Part shown: positions 6,555 to 12,780 of the stretch, one piece after another
Position numbering within the stretch: position 1 is the stretch's first letter
How the letters are laid out: each line of letters starts with the position of its first letter
Source: DAIRVC01 sp036803025
GTDB lineage: Bacteria; Chloroflexota; Anaerolineae; Anaerolineales; E44-bin32
DNA: 15,151 nt
Direction of reading: 5' to 3'
Assembly: GCA_036803025.1 (NCBI GenBank)
Contig: DAIRVC010000052.1
Location: forward strand, 1 to 15,151
Translations under genes and position numbers: made by a program
The notes under the pieces: model-generated
Databases searched by the model: none
The model's input: the letters and a program-made list of their open reading frames with translations, nothing else
Told to the model about the DNA's origin: nothing

Positions 6555-7576
6555 GCGGCCTCCTCGGTCGCTTCGAACATGCCCATCCATCCGAGCTCAG
6601 CGACTTCGCTCTGGTGGTCGTGGAACATGTATTGCCCCGGGTACTCCAGGCTGAACTCGAGCACGTGCCACTCGCCCTGGCCCGTGGTCACCGTATCGGT
6701 GAGTTCGAAGGTATCCAGCTGCGTGCCGGTCCGGTACAGGCGATACATCCCGGCGTGCAGGTGGAACGAGTTGACCAGATCGAATTCGGTCAGGTTGACC
6801 AGGTAGACACGGATCGGCTCACCGACGCGCACCGGGATCGGGTGGCGCATGTGATGGAACCCGACCGTGTTGACGGCGTAGACCTCGTTGGCGCCGTCGA
6901 GGTTGGTGTCGAACGCGTTCATCACCATGACGAATTCCCGCGCCGGCGGCCGGCCCTGGGCTGGGTCGATGATAAAGGCGCCGTACAGCCCCTTGTGGAT
7001 GTGACGCTTGAGCGGCATCGTATGACAGTGATACAGATGCAGCCCGAAGGGGCGGGCTTCGAACTCGTAGGTGAAGGATCCGCCCGGCTCGACGTTGGGC
7101 GTGACCCCGTCCATGCTGGGGGGGTGGATGCCGTGGAAATGGATCGTGTGCGGATGGGTCGTCCCATTGGTGAACTTGACTCGCAGCAGATCGCCTTCGC
7201 GACTGCGGAAAGTGGGTCCGGGGACCTGGCCGTTGTATGTCCAGGCCGGGAACCAGACGCCGGGGGCGATCTCGATATCCTTCTCGATGCCGATGACTTC
7301 CCATTCGCGCACGGTACGACCGCCGGGCTCGCGAGTCTCCTTCCCCCAGTCGAAGGCGGCCATGAAGACCGATGGATCGAAGCGCGTCAGGTCCACGTCG
7401 CCCATGGTCCCGACGTGGTCATGCTCGCCTTCAGGGTGGTGTTCGGACGGGTGCGCGCCGGTGCCGCCGCTCTGCGGGCGCGTGGCTGCAGCCACTCCTA
7501 CCAGCGCGCTTCCGCCCAACAGGCCGGCCTTGATAAAGTCGCGCCGGCTGACCTTGTGGTCCAGTTTGGCTGTCAT
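6551..7576 (-). CDS. Tat-exported two-domain multicopper oxidase
   Basis: The 341-residue protein starts with a Tat signal, SRRDFIKAG (10-18), and a hydrophobic run. A His-rich stretch follows (about 42-54, AHPSEHHPEGEHDH). Cupredoxin domain 1 (about 95-205) carries HPHTIHFHG (141-149) and LYHCHTMPLKRHIHKGLYG. Domain 2 (about 215-341) carries FHLHAG (H272, H274) and FHDH (H319, H321). Eight His in four HxH motifs (146/148, 183/185, 272/274, 319/321) fit a complete trinuclear copper centre. C184 with a downstream His gives a type 1 site in domain 1 only, with Leu where CuNIR has axial Met. Domain 2 lacks the Cys. It should be an extracytoplasmic oxidase that reduces oxygen and oxidises a metal or small substrate. 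It starts right after the regulator stop (TGA then ATG). Confidence 0.9.
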   Translation of the reverse strand: MTAKLDHKVSRRDFIKAGLLGGSALVGVAAATRPQSGGTGAHPSEHHPEGEHDHVGTMGDVDLTRFDPSVFMAAFDWGKETREPGGRTVREWEVIGIEKDIEIAPGVWFPAWTYNGQVPGPTFRSREGDLLRVKFTNGTTHPHTIHFHGIHPPSMDGVTPNVEPGGSFTYEFEARPFGLHLYHCHTMPLKRHIHKGLYGAFIIDPAQGRPPAREFVMVMNAFDTNLDGANEVYAVNTVGFHHMRHPIPVRVGEPIRVYLVNLTEFDLVNSFHLHAGMYRLYRTGTQLDTFELTDTVTTGQGEWHVLEFSLEYPGQYMFHDHQSEVAELGWMGMFEATEEAA

Positions 7577-8260
7577 TCATGTCCTCGATGATTCGGTGAG
7601 GCGCTCGACCGAGACTGCTTCAGCGACGCGCATCCCGAGCAGGGAGTCACTCTCGCGGCCGGCGATCCGGATGCGCAGCACGCCATCAAACGGCTCCCGA
7701 CCCAGCATGGTGACCGACGCCCCGGGACGCAATCCGATCTCGTCTAGATAACGGAGCAGGGCGGGGTCTTCGTCGGGGACCTGTGCCACCCGCGCCGGCT
7801 CGCCCGGCTTGAGCCCTGCCAGCGGCAGCTCGGTCCGCACCGGCAGCGTGCCGTCCTTGTGCGGGATGAGGGCGCCGTGCGGGTCGACCGTCGGGTGGCC
7901 GAGCCGATCGGCCAGGCGATCCTCGACGGCCTCGGACAGCGAGTGCTCCAACCGGTCTGCCTCCGCGTGGACCTGGTCCCAGGGGATCTCCAGCTCCTGA
8001 TGCAAGAAGGTCTCGAGCAGGCGGTGATGACGCAGGATCTCCACCGCCTTGCGCCGGCCTTCCGGGCTGAGTTCCGCGCCCCGGTGGCGATGGTAGACCA
8101 CCAGTTGCGGGTTGACCGCGGCCAGCTTGCGCAGCATCCCGGTGACCGAGGCGGGGGAGACCCCCAGTCGGCGGGCCAGCCCGCCGGTCAGGGCCCGGCC
8201 ACCCTGTTCGGTCAGCTCATACAACGCCTTGAGGTAGTCTTCGCTCGAAGGAGATAGCAT
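7577..8260 (-). CDS. DtxR/MntR-family metal-dependent transcriptional regulator with FeoA-like domain
   Basis: This 227-residue protein has three parts. These are a winged helix-turn-helix (about 1-65, SEDYLKALYEL then GVSPASVTGMLRKL), a dimerisation/metal domain (about 66-130, HHRLLETFL and AEADRLEHSLSE) and a C-terminal SH3-like FeoA domain (about 143-222). Aligning by eye with MntR and IdeR, metal ligands would be D8, H79, D102, E105 and H106. Asp at position 8 and no Cys at 102 resemble manganese-sensing MntR rather than iron-sensing DtxR/IdeR. MntR E11 is Lys here. With metal bound it should repress the operon. The ATG at 8260 has AGGTGAGG upstream. It is the first gene of the oxidase-ZIP operon and its own promoter holds a candidate operator. 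Confidence 0.94.
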   Translation of the reverse strand: MLSPSSEDYLKALYELTEQGGRALTGGLARRLGVSPASVTGMLRKLAAVNPQLVVYHRHRGAELSPEGRRKAVEILRHHRLLETFLHQELEIPWDQVHAEADRLEHSLSEAVEDRLADRLGHPTVDPHGALIPHKDGTLPVRTELPLAGLKPGEPARVAQVPDEDPALLRYLDEIGLRPGASVTMLGREPFDGVLRIRIAGRESDSLLGMRVAEAVSVERLTESSRT

Positions 8261-8271
8261 CGCCTCACCTT

Positions 8272-8297
8272 GGATTTAATTACACCTAAACTTATCC
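8272..8297. promoter_or_regulatory. Candidate operator of the DtxR/MntR-type regulator
   Basis: On the minus strand this 26-bp AT-rich segment has interrupted dyad symmetry, GGAT-N4-TTA-N4-TAA-N4-ATCC. It starts one base after the -10 box and covers the predicted transcription start. Autoregulation by the encoded metal regulator is the obvious reading. The match to any published DtxR or MntR box is weak, so the assignment is inferred from position and symmetry. Confidence 0.4.
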
Positions 8298-8298
8298 G

Positions 8299-8327
8299 AT
8301 ATTACCGGTTTCAAGTGACCTTGTCAA
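8299..8327 (-). promoter_or_regulatory. Consensus sigma-70 promoter of the regulator-oxidase-ZIP operon
   Basis: On the minus strand, -35 TTGACA (8327-8322) is separated by exactly 17 bp from -10 TAATAT (8304-8299). Transcription should begin near 8292, giving a short leader of about 30 nt that still contains the AGGTGAGG ribosome-binding site. The flanking DNA is clearly more AT-rich than the rest of the window. Confidence 0.75.
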
Positions 8328-8348
8328 GGGCCTCTCACCCTGCCGGGG

Positions 8349-8354
8349 TATAAT
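8349..8354 (+). promoter_or_regulatory. Perfect -10 box upstream of the JAMM gene
   Basis: TATAAT matches the -10 consensus exactly. TTGTCA (8321-8326) is the best -35 candidate, but the 22-bp spacing is too long for a standard promoter. Initiation about 7 nt downstream would leave only three or four bases before the ATG at 8365, i.e. a nearly leaderless message. Alternatively, GGAG (8356-8359) serves as a close Shine-Dalgarno from a start further upstream. Confidence 0.4.
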
Positions 8355-8364
8355 CGGAGCGCTT

Positions 8365-8775
8365 ATGTCGCCTGAGTCGGTATCGATCAGTCGCCGGGCC
8401 TGGAAGGCGATGGAGCGGCACGTCCGCCAGGGCCTGCCCCTGGAAGTGTGTGGCTTGCTGGCAGGCCCGCCCGGCCTGGGGCTAGAGGTCCTGCCTGTGG
8501 CGAACGCCGCAGCCAGTCCGACCCGCTTCCGGATGGAGCCGCAGGGCCAGGTAGATGCACTTTTGGACATCGAGCGCAGGGGCCTGGCGCTGGTGGCGAT
8601 CTACCACTCTCATCCGGCCGGGCCGCCGGCGCCCTCGGTGACGGATCTCGAACAGGCAGCCTATCCGGAGGCGGCCTACTTGGTGTGGGCGCCGGACGAA
8701 ACGGGATGGTCGTGCCGAGGTTTTGCCCTCGGGGAGGGAGGGTTCCATCCCATCCCTGTGGAACTCAGCGGCTGA
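8365..8775 (+). CDS. JAMM/MPN-domain (Mov34, M67-type) metallopeptidase
   Basis: This 136-residue single-domain protein carries the complete JAMM zinc site: E27 (LEVCGLLAG), H81 and H83 (YHSHP), S91 and D94 (PSVTD). This is the HxH-x7-S-x2-D signature. Bacterial members cut isopeptide-like bonds or remove small ubiquitin-like sulfur-carrier proteins (the Mec+/CysO system is one example). No ThiS/MoaD-like gene lies beside it here, so its partner is unknown. It is soluble and cytoplasmic. It lies divergently from the metal-regulator operon, with a 104-bp AT-rich shared promoter region, and is followed after 69 bp by plsY on the same strand. The start ATG at 8365 is the first in frame and is preceded by GGAG at close spacing. 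All catalytic residues are intact. Confidence 0.92.
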   Translation: MSPESVSISRRAWKAMERHVRQGLPLEVCGLLAGPPGLGLEVLPVANAAASPTRFRMEPQGQVDALLDIERRGLALVAIYHSHPAGPPAPSVTDLEQAAYPEAAYLVWAPDETGWSCRGFALGEGGFHPIPVELSG

Positions 8776-8844
8776 GGAACGACCGATCGGCGACGGTGTT
8801 TGCTAATTCAGGGCGCCCGTGCGTCCAACTGGGGACAATCGCGA

Positions 8845-9534
8845 ATGCATGTCTTGGTTCTCGCTCTTGGACTGGTCGCGGCCTACCTGCTGGGCGCGAC
8901 CCCCTTCGGTGTCCTGATCGTCCGCCTGGCCACCGGGCAGGATGTCCGGCAGGCGCACAGCGGCCGGACCGGCGGGACCAACGTCGCCCGGGTAGCCGGA
9001 GTCTGGGCTGGCGTTTTGACGGGCCTGCTGGATGGCTTGAAGGGAGCTGTCGCAGTCTGGATCGTGCGCGGCCTGGCTGGCGGCGCACTGTGGCTCGAGG
9101 CAGCCGCGGCGGCCTTGGCCGTCTTGGGTCACAACTACTCCGTATTCCTGCTGGAGAAGAGCGGTGGCCGGCTGCGGTTGCGCGGCGGCGCCGGTGGAGC
9201 CACGACAGTCGGCGCGGCGATCGCCATGTGGGCACCGAGCGCCATGGTCATCCCGCTGGCCGTGGCGACGCTGTTCTTGATCGGCTACGCGTCGGTGGCA
9301 ACGATGAGCGTCGGCCTATTCACCGCGGCTGCCTTCCTGTGGCGGGCGATCGCCGGGTTGGGCCCCTGGGAGTACGCCGCCTTCGGGGTGGCTGCCACGG
9401 CCCTACTGGTCTATTCCCTACGCCCGAACATCCGCCGGCTCGTCGAGGGCAGTGAGCGGCTGGTCGGTCTGCGCGCCTACCTTCGCAATCGCCGGGGGCG
9501 GGGGCGGGGACCCGGGCCGGAAGGCCCAGGTTGA
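8845..9534 (+). CDS. plsY: Glycerol-3-phosphate acyltransferase PlsY, divergent
   Basis: The 229-residue membrane protein has about six hydrophobic segments and the PlsY motif order. Motif 1 is SGRTGGTNVAR (39-49; usual form SGNxGATNVxR). The second landmark is LDGLKGA (62-68), and motif 2 is GHNYSVF (95-101; usual GHxFPVF). Motif 3 is RGGAGGAT (113-120; usual GGKGVAT). PlsY transfers acyl from acyl-phosphate to glycerol-3-phosphate, the first step of phospholipid synthesis, in the inner membrane. About ten extra residues (EKSGGRLRLR) separate motifs 2 and 3, and the motif 3 Lys is Ala, so activity may be altered. An Arg/Gly/Pro-rich tail (213-229) is extra. I chose the ATG at 8845, with GGGGA 9 nt upstream and an immediately hydrophobic N-terminus, over a TTG at 8800. 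Confidence 0.85.
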   Translation: MHVLVLALGLVAAYLLGATPFGVLIVRLATGQDVRQAHSGRTGGTNVARVAGVWAGVLTGLLDGLKGAVAVWIVRGLAGGALWLEAAAAALAVLGHNYSVFLLEKSGGRLRLRGGAGGATTVGAAIAMWAPSAMVIPLAVATLFLIGYASVATMSVGLFTAAAFLWRAIAGLGPWEYAAFGVAATALLVYSLRPNIRRLVEGSERLVGLRAYLRNRRGRGRGPGPEGPG

Positions 9535-9554
9535 GGCGGGAGCCCATCAGCATG

Positions 9555-9580
9555 CCGCCGCGCCTGTGCGCGGCGGTTTC
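9555..9580. terminator. Terminator hairpin between convergent genes
   Basis: CCGCCGCGC (9555-9563) pairs perfectly with GCGCGGCGG (9568-9576) around CTGT and is followed by TTTC. It lies 20 bp after plsY and 25 bp from the stop of the convergent membrane-protein gene. It should end the plsY transcript and may act in both directions, although the T-tract exists only on the plus strand. Confidence 0.65.
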
Positions 9581-9601
9581 GATTCATGCGGCCGTCGGCG
9601 C

Positions 9602-10417
9602 CTAGCGCAAGAACCCGATGCCCAGAAGCGCCAGGATGGATACCGCAGAGAATTCGATGCGTGCGCCGCGGTCGATCCCACCGCGCAGGTGCGCCTGGAT
9701 CAGGCCGGTACCGATGTAGGCCGCCAGCGCGAGAATCAGCGCCGACCGCAAGGGCGTAATCGGCCAATAGTGCAGTCCCCAGGCAATCTGCGCCGCAGCC
9801 ACGCCGATCACGGAGGCGTAGATGCCGCTTTCCAGGCGCGGGCGCTCGAGCAGCAGGAGTCGCCAGGCGACGGCGGTGGCTGCCAGGAAGACCAGCGGGA
9901 TGGCAAATGTGGCGCGCAGGCCGCCCGCCCGGATGGCATACAGGCTGCCGGCCAGGAGCAGGTAGGCCAGCGCCGTGAGGCCCACGGCCGCGCTGTCGTA
10001 GCGCGGGTCGTCGAAATCCACCAGCATGAACTCTGTTGCCAGGACAGTCAGGAGCAGGACCGCCGCCAACATCAGGCCGACCCACCAGGCCGGGCCCTGC
10101 GGAATCCGGGCGAGGATGGCGCCGGCGCCGAGGGCCGCCAAGCCAGGGACGATCCAATGCTTGGCGGTGCTCCTGCCGGCGGGATGCCATGGGTGGGCAC
10201 GGATCAGCCAGTCGGCACCGGCGGCCGCCAGTGCGCCGGCCAAGACCAGCATAACGGAAAGCGTGTTGACCTGTACCCGCACAGCAAGGCCCAGCAGGCG
10301 GATCTCGGTCGTCAGCGCGGGCAGGACGACAACGCGGGTGAGGATATACGCGACCAGGACGAGCGCAGTCAGCACGCTCAGTCGGTCACGGTCTGGCTGC
10401 GGACGCTCCCTATCCAT
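9602..10417 (-). CDS. Polytopic membrane protein of unknown function
   Basis: The 271-residue protein is almost entirely hydrophobic, with roughly eight or nine predicted transmembrane helices (about 15-35, 50-68, 88-103, 110-130, 143-163, 169-187, 199-218, 224-242 and 254-270). No catalytic motif is recognised. The loop EFMLVDFDDPRYDS (129-142) is the most polar and may be the conserved part. By layout it could belong to one of the Chloroflexota unknown-function membrane families (DUF5656 came to mind, unverified). The ATG at 10417 has no obvious Shine-Dalgarno, and the upstream gap to bcp is only 33 bp. It is therefore probably translated from the bcp transcript. Coding is supported by the long open frame, amino-acid composition and packing between a terminator and bcp. 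Confidence 0.75.
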   Translation of the reverse strand: MDRERPQPDRDRLSVLTALVLVAYILTRVVVLPALTTEIRLLGLAVRVQVNTLSVMLVLAGALAAAGADWLIRAHPWHPAGRSTAKHWIVPGLAALGAGAILARIPQGPAWWVGLMLAAVLLLTVLATEFMLVDFDDPRYDSAAVGLTALAYLLLAGSLYAIRAGGLRATFAIPLVFLAATAVAWRLLLLERPRLESGIYASVIGVAAAQIAWGLHYWPITPLRSALILALAAYIGTGLIQAHLRGGIDRGARIEFSAVSILALLGIGFLR

Positions 10418-10450
10418 TCTGGTGGCCGGCGTACGGGTACACCATAGGGG

Positions 10451-10909
10451 TCAAAGCGCAGCCAGGATCTCCCGGCTGTGACCGTCGGGCTTGACGTTCT
10501 CGAACACGCGCGCAATGCGTCCTTGCTCGTCGATCAGGAAGGTAGTCCGCAGCACCCCCAGATACTCTTTTCCCATGAACTTCTTCGGACCCCAGACCCC
10601 GTAAGCCTCGCTGACCGCGTGATCCGCATCGGCCAGCAAGGGGTAACGCAAGTCGTGCTTCTGGCCGAACTTGGCCTGGGCACCGACCGGGTCCGGGCTG
10701 ATACCCAGCAGGACGACGTCCTTCTCGCCGAATCCCGCCAGATCATCGCGGAACTGGCAGGCCTCGGTCGTACAGCCGGGCGTGTCCGCCTTCGGGTAGA
10801 AGAACAGCACCACCTTGCGGCCGCGCAGGTCGGAGAGCCGCAGGCGGGCGCCGGTCTGGTCGGGAAGCTCGAAGTCCGGCGCTGGGGTCCCTACGTCAGG
10901 GATGGGCAT
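10451..10909 (-). CDS. bcp: Thioredoxin-dependent thiol peroxidase (Bcp/PrxQ peroxiredoxin)
   Basis: This 152-residue protein spans the complete AhpC/TSA-type peroxiredoxin domain. The active site is FYPKADTPGCTTEAC, with peroxidatic C46 and, five residues later, resolving C51. That makes it an atypical 2-Cys BCP/PrxQ enzyme that reduces H2O2 and organic hydroperoxides with thioredoxin. The conserved Arg (R121, in LRTTFLIDEQGRI) is present. The start is decided by the ribosome-binding site: GGAGG (10919-10915 on the minus strand) is 5 nt before the ATG at 10909. The GTG at 10915 in frame overlaps that sequence and is unlikely. It is cytoplasmic. The unknown membrane-protein gene follows after 33 bp on the same strand, a probable two-gene operon. 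Confidence 0.95.
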   Translation of the reverse strand: MPIPDVGTPAPDFELPDQTGARLRLSDLRGRKVVLFFYPKADTPGCTTEACQFRDDLAGFGEKDVVLLGISPDPVGAQAKFGQKHDLRYPLLADADHAVSEAYGVWGPKKFMGKEYLGVLRTTFLIDEQGRIARVFENVKPDGHSREILAAL

Positions 10910-10982
10910 GCTCACCTCCGACGACGCAGGATTTCATAGGATGCTACCACAGGTCGCATTCTGGGCACGGAGCAAGCGCTCT

Positions 10983-11027
10983 TGGACGGACCGTCGATCG
11001 CGCCGCGGACCTGGGATGGTCCGTCCA
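10983..11027. repeat. 10-bp perfect inverted repeat in the bcp upstream region
   Basis: TGGACGGACC (10983-10992) and GGTCCGTCCA (11018-11027) are exact reverse complements 25 bp apart. They lie between the divergent bcp and lysine-rich-protein genes. The right arm ends directly before the candidate -35 of the plus-strand promoter. It could be a spaced operator; nothing else in this 274-bp gap (10910-11183) looks coding. Confidence 0.45.
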
Positions 11028-11056
11028 TTGCGGTCGACAGACGGGTCTGATACACT
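11028..11056 (+). promoter_or_regulatory. Candidate promoter of the lysine-rich protein gene
   Basis: TTGCGG (11028-11033) is followed by a 17-bp spacer and TACACT (11051-11056), preceded by an extended -10 TGA. The -35 matches only at TTG, but the spacing and extended element are good. Transcription would start near 11063, about 120 nt before the ATG. Confidence 0.4.
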
Positions 11057-11183
11057 CTGCGCGAGCGCACGGGGGATGAAAGCGACGCGGCCGAAAGGAC
11101 CGGGCGGTGCATGGTCCGACCGGGTGGCCCGCGTGGCGCCCCTCAGGAGCATCCGGACCTTTGCGAAGTGAGGAGGAGTCCTG

Positions 11184-11633
11184 ATGTCGCCGATCTTGAA
11201 GAAGCCTGCTGCCAAGAAGAAGATCGTGGTCAAGAAGACGACGCGGCCGACCGTCAAGAAGGCGCCGGCCAAGCCGGTCCTCAAGCGGGGTGTGAAAACG
11301 GCCGTCAAGCCGGCCGCCAAGCCGGCGCTCAAGCCCGCGCTCAAGCCGGTGCGGAAGCCGCTGGCGGCCGTCAGGCCGGTGCTCCCCAAAGCCGGAGTGC
11401 GCCCTGGCCTGGAAGGCAAGACCAACCAGGACGTTATCAACGTCATCTACAAGGCGGCTGAAGAGCTGAGGATGCCGGCCTGGACGCTCCTGTCCAAGGT
11501 GAAGCTGGAGCACCTGGTCGACGCCCGCACCGCGCCATACACCGGCCCGGCGATCGGCGATCTGCCCGACCTCACGGCCGAGCAGAAGGCTGTTCTGTCG
11601 AAGACGCTCCTGGGGTACGTGCGCCCGAAGTAG
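11184..11633 (+). CDS. Lysine-rich histone-H1-like protein with unassigned C-terminal domain
   Basis: The 149-residue protein has two parts. Residues 1-70 are a disordered basic tail of Lys, Ala, Pro and Val, with repeated KP units (VKPAAKPALKPALKPVRKPL), like histone-H1-type bacterial proteins. Residues 75-147 look globular, with NQDVINVIYKAAEELRMPAWTLLSK, then DARTAPYTGPAIGDLPDLT and a final helix. I do not recognise this domain with certainty. The tail suggests binding to DNA, RNA or another polyanion, but the function is inferred only. The start is clear: ATG at 11184 has AGGAGG 7 nt upstream. A candidate promoter lies about 130 bp upstream. Short 12-bp-like repeats of GCGCTCAAGCC type encode the KP units, so the tail length may vary between strains. 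Confidence 0.82.
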   Translation: MSPILKKPAAKKKIVVKKTTRPTVKKAPAKPVLKRGVKTAVKPAAKPALKPALKPVRKPLAAVRPVLPKAGVRPGLEGKTNQDVINVIYKAAEELRMPAWTLLSKVKLEHLVDARTAPYTGPAIGDLPDLTAEQKAVLSKTLLGYVRPK

Positions 11634-11833
11634 CAGCCCGAGCGGGCATCGTCGCTGGGGCGCCTCCGACGCCCGGAGCGTGTTCGAGCCGGACCGTTGG
11701 AGCGCGGGCGCTCGACGGCTTTGGAGCTTGGCCCCGCGGCGGGTGAAGGAGCGCAATCCCATGAGCGGCCCGAGTTGGTGAGCCCACAGGCGACGGGCCC
11801 GGAAGACCATCAACTGCATTCACGGAGGCAGGC

Positions 11834-12508
11834 ATGGATTTTGGCAAGGCGTTCACCTACGTTTTCGAGGACAAGGACTGGATCAAGAAGCTGGCCATCG
11901 GGGCCGCCCTGGCGCTGACCGTGATCGGCATGATACCCGTGCTGGGCTGGGGATTAGAGGCCGCCCGGCGGGTCCACCGCGGCGAGCCCGGCCTGCCCGA
12001 GTGGGCGGATTTCGGCGATCTCATCCTGGATGGTCTGAAGCTCTTCGCCATCATGTTCGTATGGATGATCCCCTTGTGGCTCATCGTTGGCTGCCCGGCC
12101 GGGATCGTCGGCGCGGTGGCTGGGAGCGCCGACCGGCCGAGCGACGCGATCCAGACCGTGTCGGCCCTGGTGCAGGTCTGCGGCGGATTGATCGGCTCGG
12201 TCTACGGTCTTGTCGTAGGGGTGTTGATGCCGGCCGCGGCCGGGCACCTGGCGGTGACCGGCGAGCTCGGCCAGGCGATCAATCCGGCCACGGCCTTCAA
12301 GCTGGTGCGGGCGAACTTCGGCACGTATGTGATGGTCTGGCTGGTTTCGGGCATCGCCGCCGGTGTGCTTTCCTTTGCCGGCGTGTTGCTGTGCGGTATA
12401 GGAGTCTTCGTGGCCGCGGCATACCACAGCCTGATCTTCGGCCACCTGGTGGGGCAGGCCTACCGTCAGAGTGAAGGCGCGCTGACCGCGCCGCCTGCAG
12501 CAGCGTAA
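11834..12508 (+). CDS. DUF4013-family membrane protein
   Basis: This 224-residue protein matches the DUF4013 pattern. It opens with FEDKDWIKKLAIG and a hydrophobic helix ending in IPVLGWGLEAARRV. The diagnostic LPEWADFGDLILDGLKL (54-70) follows, then further transmembrane segments (about 70-97, 110-135, 163-185 and 186-206). The family is found in bacteria and archaea as inner-membrane proteins of unknown function. The C-terminal tail is short and Ala/Pro-rich. The ATG at 11834 has GGAGG 5 nt upstream. The 200-bp gap before it (11634-11833) shows no gene, repeat or clear promoter that I can support. A perfect GC hairpin follows 22 bp after the stop. No functional partner is evident from the neighbours. 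Confidence 0.9.
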   Translation: MDFGKAFTYVFEDKDWIKKLAIGAALALTVIGMIPVLGWGLEAARRVHRGEPGLPEWADFGDLILDGLKLFAIMFVWMIPLWLIVGCPAGIVGAVAGSADRPSDAIQTVSALVQVCGGLIGSVYGLVVGVLMPAAAGHLAVTGELGQAINPATAFKLVRANFGTYVMVWLVSGIAAGVLSFAGVLLCGIGVFVAAAYHSLIFGHLVGQAYRQSEGALTAPPAAA

Positions 12509-12530
12509 CCCGTTCGACTCTTCGAACAGT

Positions 12531-12562
12531 CAGCGGCCCGCCGGTTGACCGGCGGGCCGCTG
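12531..12562 (+). terminator. GC-rich 14-bp hairpin after the DUF4013 gene
   Basis: CAGCGGCCCGCCGG and CCGGCGGGCCGCTG form a perfect 14-bp stem with a TTGA loop, 22 bp after the stop codon. A smaller GTTCGA/TCGAAC stem (12512-12527) sits just before it. There is no U-tract, so this would be a non-canonical terminator, a type often seen in GC-rich bacteria. Confidence 0.6.
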
Positions 12563-12666
12563 TCGCGTCGCCTGTGGCTTCAGTCAATTCGTCCCGGGAT
12601 CTCCATGCTCATGCCTCTTCCGGCGAAGAACCGTCCCCCAGGGCTGGCGATGACTTCTCTGGTCAT

Positions 12667-12773
12667 GTCATTGCGAGGAGGCCCGCACTCGGGGCCGACG
12701 AAGCAATCTCCTCACGGGCGTGGAAACCGACGAGGAGATTGCCACGGCGCCCTGACGGGCGCCTCGCAATGAC
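12667..12773. repeat. REP-like palindromic element (copy 2, well preserved)
   Basis: The outer ends GTCATTGCGAGG (12667-12678) and CCTCGCAATGAC (12762-12773) are exact inverted repeats. So are the inner blocks GCAATCTCCTC (12703-12713) and GAGGAGATTGC (12732-12742). The whole can fold into a long cruciform. It has the form of intergenic repeats with CATTGCGAG and GAAGCAATCTC blocks known from many bacterial genomes. It holds no gene and lies in the 350-bp gap between the convergent DUF4013 and moeA genes. Confidence 0.8.
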
Positions 12774-12780
12774 AAGACAA

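Noticed and set aside
6533..7591. Plus-strand open frame (352 codons) antisense to the multicopper oxidase
   Set aside because: The minus strand has the Tat signal and copper motifs; the plus frame shows no recognisable domain or ribosome-binding site.
11634..11833. Short open frame in the gap before the DUF4013 gene
   Set aside because: No ribosome-binding site, no motif, and it runs into the DUF4013 gene in another frame; treated as non-coding.
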